Part shown: positions 1 through 6,256 of the stretch, in pieces
Position numbering within the stretch: position 1 is the stretch's first letter
How the letters are laid out: every line of letters starts with the position of its first letter
Source of the DNA: an uncultured Lachnospiraceae bacterium
Lineage (GTDB): Bacteria; Bacillota; Clostridia; Lachnospirales; Lachnospiraceae
Reading direction: 5' to 3'
Length of the DNA: 6,256 nt
NCBI GenBank assembly: GCA_910585395.1
Contig: CAJUCK010000063.1
Coordinates: forward strand, 8,122 to 14,377
Program-made: the position numbers and the translations under genes
Notes under the pieces: model-generated
The model's database searches: none
Seen by the model: the letters and a program-made list of their open reading frames with translations, nothing else
Told to the model about the DNA's origin: nothing

Positions 1-1
1 A

Positions 2-973
2 GAAAATACATGGACTTCTTCCATGGAGAAAGAGCAGCCGCAGGAGGGCAGAAAAGAAACTGTACCTGAAAATAATCTGGAAGAGAAACTGGAAAGCCTG
101 CAGTCTCTTCTGGAAAAAAAACTGTCGCAGCCTTCAGATCAGCAAAGAGATGAGCTGCCGAAGGAATCTCTGGCAGATGAGAATTTGAAATTTATAAAAA
201 TGATTTACAGTATTCTGCTGGAAAACGAAGTTGATGAGAAATATGTTAATCAAATCATGGATGAAGTGGAGAAGGTGATGAAAAGCGGTATTAGTGTCGA
301 CTATATTCTCTCCAGCATTTATCAGAAAATGATTTTAAAATTTGGACAGCCTCAGCCCATTGAACTTTCGGGTCGTAAGCCTAAAGTAGTATTTTTTATC
401 GGTCCTACTGGAGTGGGAAAAACGACTACAATTGCAAAGATTGCTTCACGGTTTAAAGTGGAGAAAGGACAAAAGGTGGCATTGTATACTGCAGATACTT
501 ATCGTATTGCAGCGGCAGACCAGCTTCGTACTTATGCAAATATTTTAGATACGCCTCTTAACATTGTGTATTCTTCAGATGAGTTGAACGGAGAACTTGC
601 AAAAGCAGGGGAATTTGATCTGCTATTGATAGATACAGCAGGTTTTTCGCATAAAAATCAGGACCAGCTTAATGAGACCAGAGAACTGATTGACAGAGTA
701 CCCAAGGAATTTGAGAAAGAAGTGTATCTGGTTTTAAGCGCAACCACCAAATACAGGGATCTTTTGGATATTGCGGATATCTATAAAGAGAATTTCCAGT
801 TTAAAATGATATTTACAAAATTAGATGAAACAAGTTGTTTTGGGAATATACTGAACATGAAGCTGTACACAGGCGCGAGTTTGTCATATACTACTTATGG
901 GCAGAATGTGCCGGAGGATATTGAAATTTTCAATACCCAGAATATTGTAAAGCTTCTGCTTGGAGGAAAATAA
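2..973 (+). CDS. flhF: FlhF, SRP-type GTPase for flagellar placement (5' end missing)
   Basis: FlhF is the third SRP-family GTPase, beside Ffh and FtsY. It acts at the cell membrane and helps set the site of flagellar basal body assembly. The reading frame is open from base 2, so the start lies outside the window. The first ATG (base 23) has no Shine-Dalgarno sequence before it and falls in a charged Gln/Glu/Lys-rich linker typical of the FlhF B-region, so it is probably an internal Met. What remains is the linker, a helical N domain and the complete G domain. Visible motifs are the P-loop GPTGVGKT (bases 401-424), the DTYRIAAADQLRTYA insertion-box motif (from 494), the G3 motif DTAGF (632-646), the LSATTKYRDLL segment, the G4 motif TKLD (815-826) and TTYGQNVPEDIE near the C-terminus. 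The G3 motif is odd: SRP GTPases nearly always have DTAGR. The stop lies 3 bases before flhG, its regulatory partner. The family call is very secure; only the N-terminus is unseen. Confidence 0.96.
   Translation, partial: ENTWTSSMEKEQPQEGRKETVPENNLEEKLESLQSLLEKKLSQPSDQQRDELPKESLADENLKFIKMIYSILLENEVDEKYVNQIMDEVEKVMKSGISVDYILSSIYQKMILKFGQPQPIELSGRKPKVVFFIGPTGVGKTTTIAKIASRFKVEKGQKVALYTADTYRIAAADQLRTYANILDTPLNIVYSSDELNGELAKAGEFDLLLIDTAGFSHKNQDQLNETRELIDRVPKEFEKEVYLVLSATTKYRDLLDIADIYKENFQFKMIFTKLDETSCFGNILNMKLYTGASLSYTTYGQNVPEDIEIFNTQNIVKLLLGGK
962..966 (+). promoter_or_regulatory. Ribosome binding site of flhG
   Basis: GGAGG lies 10 bases before the flhG ATG and inside the last codons of flhF. 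Translation of flhG is therefore likely to be coupled to that of flhF. Confidence 0.8.
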
Positions 974-976
974 TTT

Positions 977-1852
977 ATGGACCAGGCAGAAAAATTAAGA
1001 AATATTGTAAAAAAGAACCAAAGAAATACCCCAAAAGCACAAATTTTTACTGTTACCAGTGGAAAAGGCGGCGTGGGGAAATCAAATGTCGTAGTGAATC
1101 TGGCAGTGCAGATGCAGAGGCGCGGAAAAAAAGTCATCATTTTTGATGCAGATTTTGGGCTTGCAAATGTGGAGATTATGTTTGGGGCGATTCCTAAATT
1201 TAATCTCAGTGATTTAATTTACAGGGGAAAGACCATACAGGAGATTATTACCCCAGGTCCTTTGGATATTGGATTTATATCAGGAGGATCCGGAGTTATG
1301 GGGGTAAATAATCTTTCCAAGGAACAGCTGAAATTTCTGGTGAGCAATTTGTCAAAGCTGGATGAACTGGCAGATGTAATAATTATAGATACGGGAGCAG
1401 GGATTTCTGACAATGTATTGGAATTTGTTATGGCGAGCCCAGAGATATTGCTGCTTGCCACGTCAGAACCAAGTTCTTTGACGGATGCTTATTCTCTTTT
1501 GAAGGCATTGCACCGCAGTGAGGAATTCCGTCAGGCAGAAACTAAAATTAAAGTGATTTCTAATCGTGTAACATCAGAGGAAGAGGGGACAGGGATATTT
1601 GAAAAGTTAAATGCAGTTGTAGGTCAGTTTTTAAATGGAAACCTGGAATATCTAGGTATGATTCCGCAGGATTCAGCATTGGAAAAAGCGGTACGCCAGC
1701 AGCAGCCGGTAACTCTTTTATATCCGGAGGCAAAATCGTCAAAAGCATTTGATATGCTGACGAACTGTCTGATTCAAGGGACGGCGGCGCCGATACGTGA
1801 GAAAAAGGGGATTGTACAATTACTATCTCGTTTTATTTATAAAAAAGATTAA
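977..1852 (+). CDS. flhG: FlhG (YlxH/MinD-like) ATPase controlling flagellar number and placement
   Basis: A 291-residue MinD/ParA-family ATPase that works with FlhF. In studied systems it stimulates FlhF GTPase and limits or spaces flagella. The N-terminus reads MDQAEKLR, which fits the DQAxxLR element known in FlhG proteins to activate FlhF. The deviant Walker A motif is GKGGVGKS at residues 29-36, followed by Asn as is common in FlhG. The A' motif DADFGLAN is at 57-64 and Walker B is IIIDTGAG with Asp138. The C-terminal tail (about 279-291, IVQLLSRFIYKKD) alternates hydrophobic and basic residues and looks like the amphipathic membrane-targeting helix of MinD-type ATPases. The activating element and the tail separate it from ParA partition proteins and from MinD itself. 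It lies directly after flhF and is probably translationally coupled to it. Length is normal for the family and no key residue is missing. Confidence 0.96.
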   Translation: MDQAEKLRNIVKKNQRNTPKAQIFTVTSGKGGVGKSNVVVNLAVQMQRRGKKVIIFDADFGLANVEIMFGAIPKFNLSDLIYRGKTIQEIITPGPLDIGFISGGSGVMGVNNLSKEQLKFLVSNLSKLDELADVIIIDTGAGISDNVLEFVMASPEILLLATSEPSSLTDAYSLLKALHRSEEFRQAETKIKVISNRVTSEEEGTGIFEKLNAVVGQFLNGNLEYLGMIPQDSALEKAVRQQQPVTLLYPEAKSSKAFDMLTNCLIQGTAAPIREKKGIVQLLSRFIYKKD

Positions 1853-1857
1853 GGACA

Positions 1858-1863
1858 GAGGTG
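1858..1863 (+). promoter_or_regulatory. Ribosome binding site of the PilZ gene
   Basis: GAGGTG matches the anti-Shine-Dalgarno sequence well. It sits in the 15-base gap after flhG, 4 bases before the ATG at 1868, and supports that start. Confidence 0.75.
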
Positions 1864-1867
1864 CAGT

Positions 1868-2635
1868 ATGAGTTCTGAAGTTGTAAAAATCGGAGATAAA
1901 GTTGATGTTCGGATTTTGCAGAGCGTAGAGAAAGGAAAATCAAAGGGAGGAATAAAGAAAAAAGAGCGTCCCAAGACATATCGCAGTAAGGTACAGGATA
2001 TTATGGAACATGGATATATTGAAATAGAAGTTCCTACAGAGGGAGGAAAGTCTATCTATCTTCCATCTGGAGTTCGTCTGGAATTTTTATTCTATACGAG
2101 AAATGGTATGTACCGTTGTCTTGGATATATTAAAGAGAGGTATAAAAAAGAAAATTTGTTTTTACTTTTGATTGAGCGGAAATCCGCTTGGGAAAAGTTT
2201 CAGCGAAGAGAATATTATAGACATGAATGTCTTATGGAAATACTTTATTATCCGGTTTTAAAGGAGGAGATACAGCAGGTACCAATAGAAGAACTGAAAT
2301 CATATCACAGAATGCTTTATCCTCAAGAAATTCCAAGGAATGCGATTGCGGTTGATATCAGTGGAGGAGGAATTAGGATTGTGGCAAACAGACCTGGAGA
2401 ACGTGGGGACTACATTGTGATATCCATGGGTCTGGACAGCCGGGGAATAGATGATTATATGGAAGTGCTGGGAGAAGTTTTATTTTGTCAAAAGCTTGAA
2501 AATAAGCCAGGTGATAAAAAAGACAATCAGAAAAAGTATGAGTATCGAATACAGTTTGCAATAGATTCCAAAGAACGAGAACGAATTATTAAATATATTT
2601 TTGAACAGGAACGTAAATACCGGCAAAAAGGGTGA
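1868..2635 (+). CDS. YcgR-like flagellar brake protein with PilZ domain (predicted c-di-GMP receptor)
   Basis: A 255-residue soluble protein with the two-domain layout of YcgR/MotI-type proteins: an N-terminal YcgR-N-like beta domain (about residues 5-105) and a C-terminal PilZ domain (about 108-250). The c-di-GMP-binding signature is present: RRxxxR-type motif RREYYR (Arg113, Arg114, Arg118) and DxSxxG motif DISGGG (Asp163, Ser165, Gly168). On family knowledge it should bind c-di-GMP and slow or alter flagellar rotation through the stator or switch. The target here is inferred, not seen. Two features are unusual. A Lys/Gly-rich basic stretch (about 22-41) interrupts the first strands of the N domain. 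The spacing between the two PilZ motifs is about 45 residues, longer than in compact PilZ domains, because of an inserted Glu-rich, probably helical segment (about 132-157). It sits between flhG and cheB in the same transcript, which supports a motility role. No membrane segment or signal peptide is visible. Confidence 0.9.
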   Translation: MSSEVVKIGDKVDVRILQSVEKGKSKGGIKKKERPKTYRSKVQDIMEHGYIEIEVPTEGGKSIYLPSGVRLEFLFYTRNGMYRCLGYIKERYKKENLFLLLIERKSAWEKFQRREYYRHECLMEILYYPVLKEEIQQVPIEELKSYHRMLYPQEIPRNAIAVDISGGGIRIVANRPGERGDYIVISMGLDSRGIDDYMEVLGEVLFCQKLENKPGDKKDNQKKYEYRIQFAIDSKERERIIKYIFEQERKYRQKG

Positions 2636-2636
2636 T
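2627..2636 (+). promoter_or_regulatory. Ribosome binding site deciding the cheB start
   Basis: AAAGGGTGAT overlaps the stop codon of the PilZ gene and lies 4 bases before the ATG at 2641. The in-frame GTG at 2632 is inside this site and cannot be served by it, so ATG 2641 is the better start. It gives a protein beginning MKKNILVVDDS, as expected for a receiver domain. Confidence 0.75.
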
Positions 2637-2640
2637 TGAT

Positions 2641-3726
2641 ATGAAAAAAAATATTTTAGTTGTTGATGACTCTGCACTCATGAGAAGGGTCATTTGTGAT
2701 ATAATCAATTCAGATAGTACATTTCAGGCAACAGAAGTTTGCAGGGACGGACTGGAGGCATACGAGAAATTAAAAACGAAAGCTTATGATGCTGTAGTTT
2801 TGGATGTGAATATGCCGCGGATGGACGGACTGGAATTACTGGAAAAATTACAACAAGATGGAATCAAAGCCACGATCATAATGGTGAGTACACTGACTAC
2901 CAGAGATGCAGATGTAACCATTCGTGCAATGGAGTTGGGCGCAGTTGATTTTGTCACAAAACCGGGAAATCTTATTGAGGCGAAGGGGAATGATTTCAAA
3001 AATGGACTTCTTTCGATTCTCAAGGCAGTGATAAAAACAGACGATGGCAGAAATGCATCTGATACGCCTGTCAGAACGCCAGCAGCAAAGGAGCGTGTCT
3101 TGGTAAAAGTGCCAAAGGCAGCGGAGCGGACAGGAAGCAATGGTAAAAATAAGCTGATAGCGCTTGCATGTTCCACTGGAGGCCCTAAAGCGCTGCAGAG
3201 TGTGATACCATATCTTCCGGCTGATTTAAATGCCCCTATGGTTCTGGTGCAGCATATGCCCAAAGGCTTTACTAAATCTATGGCAGAACGCCTCAATGAG
3301 ACCAGTAAGATTGAGGTCAGGGAAGCGCAGGAAGGCGATATTCTGAAAAAGGGTTGCGTGTATATTGCACCAGGTGGATACCATATGGAAGTACAGAAGA
3401 AGCCTGATGGAACACATGTTGTCCGATTGAATGATAAACCGCCGATTGGCGGGCTTCGTCCCTGTGCTAACATCACTTATCAATCTCTGAGGACCAGTGG
3501 ATACGACGAGATAGTCTGTGTGGTTCTCACAGGTATGGGAGCGGATGGCACGGAAGGAATTCTTTCTCTGAAAGAGAAGAAAAAAATATATGCGATTTCT
3601 CAGGATGCTGCAAGCTGTGTCGTATACGGTATGCCGAAAGCGATTGCAGAAGCAGGTGTTGTAAATGAAGTGGTTCCATTAACTGATGTTGCTGGCACAA
3701 TAATAAAGAATGTGGGGGTACAGTGA
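2641..3726 (+). CDS. cheB: CheB, chemotaxis receptor methylesterase/glutamine deamidase
   Basis: CheB removes methyl groups from glutamates of chemoreceptors (and can deamidate glutamines) when phosphorylated by CheA, giving adaptation. The protein has 361 residues. The N-terminal receiver domain (about 1-122) has the acidic pair Asp9-Asp10, phospho-acceptor Asp55 in LDVNMPRMDG, the switch Ser/Thr in MVSTLT (Ser83/Thr84) and Lys107 in TKPG. A linker of about 40 residues follows, rich in Lys, Ala, Pro and Thr. The methylesterase domain (about 168-355) shows the full catalytic triad: Ser178 in ACSTGGP, His205 in VQHMP and Asp302 in GMGADGTEG. Spacing of the triad agrees with the enterobacterial enzyme (Ser164, His190, Asp286). 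The ATG at 2641 was chosen over an in-frame GTG at 2632 because of the ribosome binding site. The gene ends one base before cheA. CheR, its methyltransferase counterpart, is not in this window. All key residues are intact. Confidence 0.97.
   Translation: MKKNILVVDDSALMRRVICDIINSDSTFQATEVCRDGLEAYEKLKTKAYDAVVLDVNMPRMDGLELLEKLQQDGIKATIIMVSTLTTRDADVTIRAMELGAVDFVTKPGNLIEAKGNDFKNGLLSILKAVIKTDDGRNASDTPVRTPAAKERVLVKVPKAAERTGSNGKNKLIALACSTGGPKALQSVIPYLPADLNAPMVLVQHMPKGFTKSMAERLNETSKIEVREAQEGDILKKGCVYIAPGGYHMEVQKKPDGTHVVRLNDKPPIGGLRPCANITYQSLRTSGYDEIVCVVLTGMGADGTEGILSLKEKKKIYAISQDAASCVVYGMPKAIAEAGVVNEVVPLTDVAGTIIKNVGVQ
3714..3719 (+). promoter_or_regulatory. Ribosome binding site deciding the cheA start
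   Basis: GGGGGT lies within the last codons of cheB and 8 bases before the ATG at 3728. An in-frame ATG at 3710 lies upstream of this site and lacks its own. The ATG at 3728 gives MDVSQYLEIFIDE, the usual beginning of a CheA Hpt domain. Confidence 0.75.
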
Positions 3727-3727
3727 T

Positions 3728-5839
3728 ATGGATGTAAGCCAATACCTTGAAATTTTTATTGATGAGACTAACGGGCATTTACAGAATTTATCAGATTGTA
3801 TTATGACTCTTGAGAAGGAACCGGAAAATATGGATACCATTAACGAGATTTTCCGGGCAGCCCATTCCTTGAAAGGAATGGCGGGTACTATGGGATTTAA
3901 ACGCATGCAGCGTTTGACTCATGATATGGAGAATGTATTTCAGGAAGTCCGCAGTAGTAATATGAGCGTTACCAGCGGACTGGTGGACGTATTATTTCAG
4001 TGTCTGGATGCCATAGAGGCATATCTGGACAATGTAAAGGAAAGCTCTGACGAGGGAACAGATGATAATGAAGCAATTATTCAGGAGCTGAATGAGATTT
4101 TGGCTGCTGGTACAGGAAATGCTCTGCCTGAGAAAACAGAAAAAGTATCTGTTAAGCAGCCAGAAAATGAGAAACATTCAAAGAAATATCTGGATATCGA
4201 GTTTTCAGAGAAGGAAAAGGAAGAGTTAAAAGAAGCAGAGAATAAGGGTATGAATATTTATGGAATTACCGTATTTATTCAGGAAGAATGTCTGCTTAAG
4301 GCGGCTCGTGCATTTCTTGTGTTTAAGGCTGTGGAAGATTATGGAAATATTGTTGCTTATAATCCAAGTTCCCAGGATATTGAAGATGAGAAGTTTGGTG
4401 TTGATTTCAGCTTTTACCTGGTAAGTGAAGAAGGTTTAGATAAAATTCTTGAAGTTTCCAGAGCGGTCTCAGAAATCGAAGAGGTAATTGGCGAAAAGCT
4501 AAAATTCAGTGAATTAACTGCAGCCGCAGAGAAAAAGGAAGCTGCCCAGGCGGCTCAGGAAGCAAAAGCGGCAGAAACTAAGACAGAAGAGAAGGCAGTT
4601 CCAGCGACGGCAGCACAGACGAAACAGGCTCCGGCAGCAGCAAAGAAGGCGAATGGCGGAAAGCCTGTAACCAACCGCACTGTCCGTGTAGATATTGAGA
4701 AACTGGATGCTCTGATGAATCAGGTCAGTGAGCTGATTATTGCAAAGAATTCTCTGGTTTCTATTGGTTCTAGCTCTGATGGAGGAACTGGAGGTGCAAG
4801 TTCCCAGGCATTCCATGAACAAATTGAATATTTGGAAAGAATCACTACGGGACTGCATGAGTCTGTGATGAAAGTTCGTATGGTTCCGATAGAGAGTGTT
4901 GTACAGAAGTTCCCTCGTATGATCCGCGATTTGTCTAAAAAACTGGACAAAAAAATGGAATTGTTCATGACAGGTGAAGATACGGAGCTGGACAGAACTG
5001 TAGTAGATCAAATTGGTGATCCATTGCAGCATCTTTTACGTAATTCAGCAGATCATGGATTGGAGAGTACAGAGGTCCGCAGAAAGAGAGGCAAACCAGA
5101 GGTGGGAAGCATTCACTTGAATGCATTCCAGGAAGGAAATAATGTTATTATTGAAGTCAGTGATGATGGTAATGGTATTGATACAGAAACCGTCAAGGAA
5201 AAAGCTATAGAGCGTGGATTGATTACCCCAGAACAGGGCGAGACAATGACTCAGAAGGAAATTATTGATTTCCTTTTTATGCCCAGCTTTTCCATGGCAA
5301 AGAAGATTTCGGACATCTCCGGCAGAGGTGTAGGACTTGATGTGGTGAAATCGAATATTGAGGCGCTTGGCGGAGATGTGGAAGTTAGAAGTGTGCTCGG
5401 AGAAGGATCAAAATTTATTGTGCGTCTTCCTCTGACACTTGCAATTATCCAGGCATTGATGGTGGAAGTCAGAGGAGAAAAATATGCCATTTCGCTTGGT
5501 TCCATTGAGACCATCGAAGAGATTTCACCAGATGAAATCAAGTTTGTACAGGCAAAAGAAGTTATACACATTCGTGGTATTGTGATTCCTCTGATTCGTC
5601 TGGACCAGCTTTTGGACTGTCAGCCAGAAGACAAAGAACGTGAGAGCCTGACAGTAATTATTGTCCGCAAAGGCGATAAGGTTGCAGGTTTAATTGTAGA
5701 TGAATTGAATGGACAGCAGGAGATTGTTATCAAATCCCTTGGTAAGTATATCAATAACAGCAGTAAGATTATCAGTGGTGCAACTGTTTTGGGTGACGGC
5801 GAGGTTGCATTGATTCTGGATGTGAATACATTATTTTAG
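3728..5839 (+). CDS. cheA: CheA, chemotaxis sensor histidine kinase
   Basis: CheA autophosphorylates with ATP in receptor-CheW arrays and passes phosphate to CheY and CheB. The protein has 703 residues and all five domains in order. P1/Hpt (about 1-105) carries the phosphorylated His46 in RAAHSLKGMAG. P2 (about 175-260) resembles the CheY-binding domain. An Ala/Glu/Lys-rich linker follows (about 265-317). P3, the dimerisation helices (about 318-385), begins VRVDIEKLDALMNQVSEL and has a Gly/Ser-rich loop around 346-360 between its two helices. P4, the ATP-binding domain, has the N box HLLRNSADHG (Asn439), G1 box DDGNG (479-483) and G2 box GRGVGLD (532-538). P5, the CheW-like regulatory domain (about 570-703), begins after LPLTLAIIQALMVEV. 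It is soluble, with no membrane segment, as expected. It lies 1 base after cheB and 11 bases before cheW, so co-expression is likely. No domain or catalytic residue is missing; length is slightly above that of many CheA proteins, because of the linkers. Confidence 0.98.
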   Translation: MDVSQYLEIFIDETNGHLQNLSDCIMTLEKEPENMDTINEIFRAAHSLKGMAGTMGFKRMQRLTHDMENVFQEVRSSNMSVTSGLVDVLFQCLDAIEAYLDNVKESSDEGTDDNEAIIQELNEILAAGTGNALPEKTEKVSVKQPENEKHSKKYLDIEFSEKEKEELKEAENKGMNIYGITVFIQEECLLKAARAFLVFKAVEDYGNIVAYNPSSQDIEDEKFGVDFSFYLVSEEGLDKILEVSRAVSEIEEVIGEKLKFSELTAAAEKKEAAQAAQEAKAAETKTEEKAVPATAAQTKQAPAAAKKANGGKPVTNRTVRVDIEKLDALMNQVSELIIAKNSLVSIGSSSDGGTGGASSQAFHEQIEYLERITTGLHESVMKVRMVPIESVVQKFPRMIRDLSKKLDKKMELFMTGEDTELDRTVVDQIGDPLQHLLRNSADHGLESTEVRRKRGKPEVGSIHLNAFQEGNNVIIEVSDDGNGIDTETVKEKAIERGLITPEQGETMTQKEIIDFLFMPSFSMAKKISDISGRGVGLDVVKSNIEALGGDVEVRSVLGEGSKFIVRLPLTLAIIQALMVEVRGEKYAISLGSIETIEEISPDEIKFVQAKEVIHIRGIVIPLIRLDQLLDCQPEDKERESLTVIIVRKGDKVAGLIVDELNGQQEIVIKSLGKYINNSSKIISGATVLGDGEVALILDVNTLF
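3862..3881 (+). repeat. Perfect inverted repeat over the CheA His46 codons
   Basis: Arms CCATTCCTT and AAGGAATGG are exact reverse complements separated by GA. In RNA this could form an 8-bp stem with a UGAA loop. It lies within cheA over codons for AHSLKGMA. The protein motif is highly conserved, so the symmetry may be accidental. There is no U-tract after it, so it is not an intrinsic terminator. Confidence 0.4.
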
Positions 5840-5847
5840 GGGGTGAT
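5840..5847 (+). promoter_or_regulatory. Extended ribosome binding site of cheW
   Basis: GGGGTGAT directly follows the cheA stop codon and matches the extended GGAGGTGAT complement of the 16S rRNA 3' end with one mismatch. It lies 3 bases before the ATG at 5851. This is the strongest-looking translation signal in the window and fits a need for ample CheW. Confidence 0.75.
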
Positions 5848-5850
5848 GAG

Positions 5851-6256
5851 ATGGCAAACAATCTTGTAACAGCAGAGAATACGAGAAAACAGTTTATAGT
5901 AGTAAAAATTGGCAGTGAACAGTATGGAATTGATATCAGTTATGTGGATAATATTGTAAGAATGCAGAAGATTACCAGAGTTCCTAAAGCACAGCCATAT
6001 TTTAAAGGGATTATCAATCTTCGGGGCGAGATTGTTCCTGTTATGAGTATCCGTACGAAGATGGATTTAGAGCCGGATGAGTTTACGGATGTTACCCGAA
6101 TTATCATTTTGAAGCTGGAAGAGCACGGTGTGCTTGGAATTGTGGTGGATGAGGTAAAGGAAGTGGTAACGCTTGCTCCAGATGAAATTGATAAGGTTGC
6201 TTATGATGCTAAGAACAATAAGAGTAATTTTATCAATGGAGTGGGAAAACATGGAG
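5851..6256 (+). CDS. cheW: CheW, chemotaxis coupling protein (3' end missing)
   Basis: CheW is the small cytoplasmic adaptor that links chemoreceptors to CheA and resembles the CheA P5 domain. The visible 135 codons cover most of a usual protein of about 150-165 residues; the frame is still open at the window edge. It begins MANNLVTAENTRKQFIVVKIG, with the first beta strand from about residue 14. The signature FKGIINLRGEIVPV is at 51-64, including Arg58, the counterpart of a conserved receptor/CheA-contact arginine. GIVVDEVKEVVTLAPDEI follows further on. The final segment ends FINGVGKHG, typical of the last third of CheW. It is preceded by a strong ribosome binding site right after cheA. In related operons cheC, cheD and sigD follow, but that is inference because the window ends here. 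Confidence 0.96.
   Translation, partial: MANNLVTAENTRKQFIVVKIGSEQYGIDISYVDNIVRMQKITRVPKAQPYFKGIINLRGEIVPVMSIRTKMDLEPDEFTDVTRIIILKLEEHGVLGIVVDEVKEVVTLAPDEIDKVAYDAKNNKSNFINGVGKHG

Noticed and set aside
23..25. ATG at base 23 as the true start of FlhF
   Set aside because: No Shine-Dalgarno sequence precedes it, the frame is open to the window edge, and the residues are linker-like. FlhF normally has a further N-terminal segment.
9..25. Inverted repeat CATGGA / TCCATG around a 5-base spacer near the window start
   Set aside because: Short 6-bp arms within coding sequence, with no T-tract and no match to a known operator. Probably chance.
2261..2270. Strong Shine-Dalgarno-like AAGGAGGAGA inside the PilZ gene
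   Set aside because: No suitable start codon follows at the right distance; it encodes KEE in the inserted segment.
3441..3448. GCCGATTG as a possible sigma-28 (SigD) -10 element
   Set aside because: It is inside cheB and no TAAA-type -35 element lies at the required spacing of about 15 bases upstream.
2784..3476. 230-codon open frame on the minus strand opposite cheB
   Set aside because: It lies wholly over an intact, well-conserved gene, its translation resembles no family I recognise, and I see no clear ribosome binding site. It is a shadow of cheB.
4514..5032. 172-codon open frame on the minus strand opposite cheA
   Set aside because: Its Cys/Leu/Phe/Arg-rich product reflects the reverse complement of the Ala/Glu/Lys-rich linker and P3 of CheA. 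No independent evidence of a gene.
1..6256. A hidden new defence, mobile or RNA system
   Set aside because: All but about 35 bases between genes are covered by six recognisable motility and chemotaxis genes with intact motifs. There are no direct repeats, tRNA-like folds, transposase fragments or large non-coding gaps.

Overview
The window is a compact, single-strand (+) block of flagellar placement and chemotaxis genes from a low-GC Gram-positive bacterium. Gene order (flhF, flhG, a PilZ gene, cheB, cheA, cheW), strong GGAGG or GGTGAT ribosome binding sites, AT-leaning codon use and protein sequence character suggest a motile member of the Clostridia. A Lachnospiraceae-type gut or rumen anaerobe is my best guess, but genus cannot be settled from this sequence. 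The order matches the distal half of the Bacillus subtilis fla/che operon (flhF-flhG-cheB-cheA-cheW-cheC-cheD-sigD), except that a PilZ-domain gene sits between flhG and cheB.

Layout: bases 2-973 hold flhF, cut at its 5' end by the window edge. Bases 977-1852 hold flhG (MinD/ParA-type ATPase). Bases 1868-2635 hold a YcgR-like PilZ protein, a predicted c-di-GMP receptor. Bases 2641-3726 hold cheB. Bases 3728-5839 hold cheA. Bases 5851-6256 hold cheW, cut at its 3' end by the window edge. The gaps between genes are 3, 15, 5, 1 and 11 bases. They leave no room for internal promoters or terminators, so the window looks like the inside of one long transcript whose promoter and terminator lie outside. 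There is no gene-free stretch over 15 bases, and I see no RNA gene, mobile element or CRISPR array.

How the genes work together: FlhF (SRP-type GTPase) and FlhG (its activator ATPase) set where and how many flagella are built. The PilZ protein is the likely c-di-GMP-responsive brake or modulator of motility. CheA (kinase), CheW (receptor coupling) and CheB (receptor methylesterase) form the sensory signalling and adaptation module. The window therefore joins flagellar assembly, second-messenger control and chemotaxis on one transcript.

This is mostly a well-known gene set and I do not see a new system. The points most worth a second look are a Phe in place of the usual Arg in the G3 motif of FlhF, the PilZ gene inside the operon with its non-standard insertions, and a perfect inverted repeat over the CheA phosphorylation-site codons.
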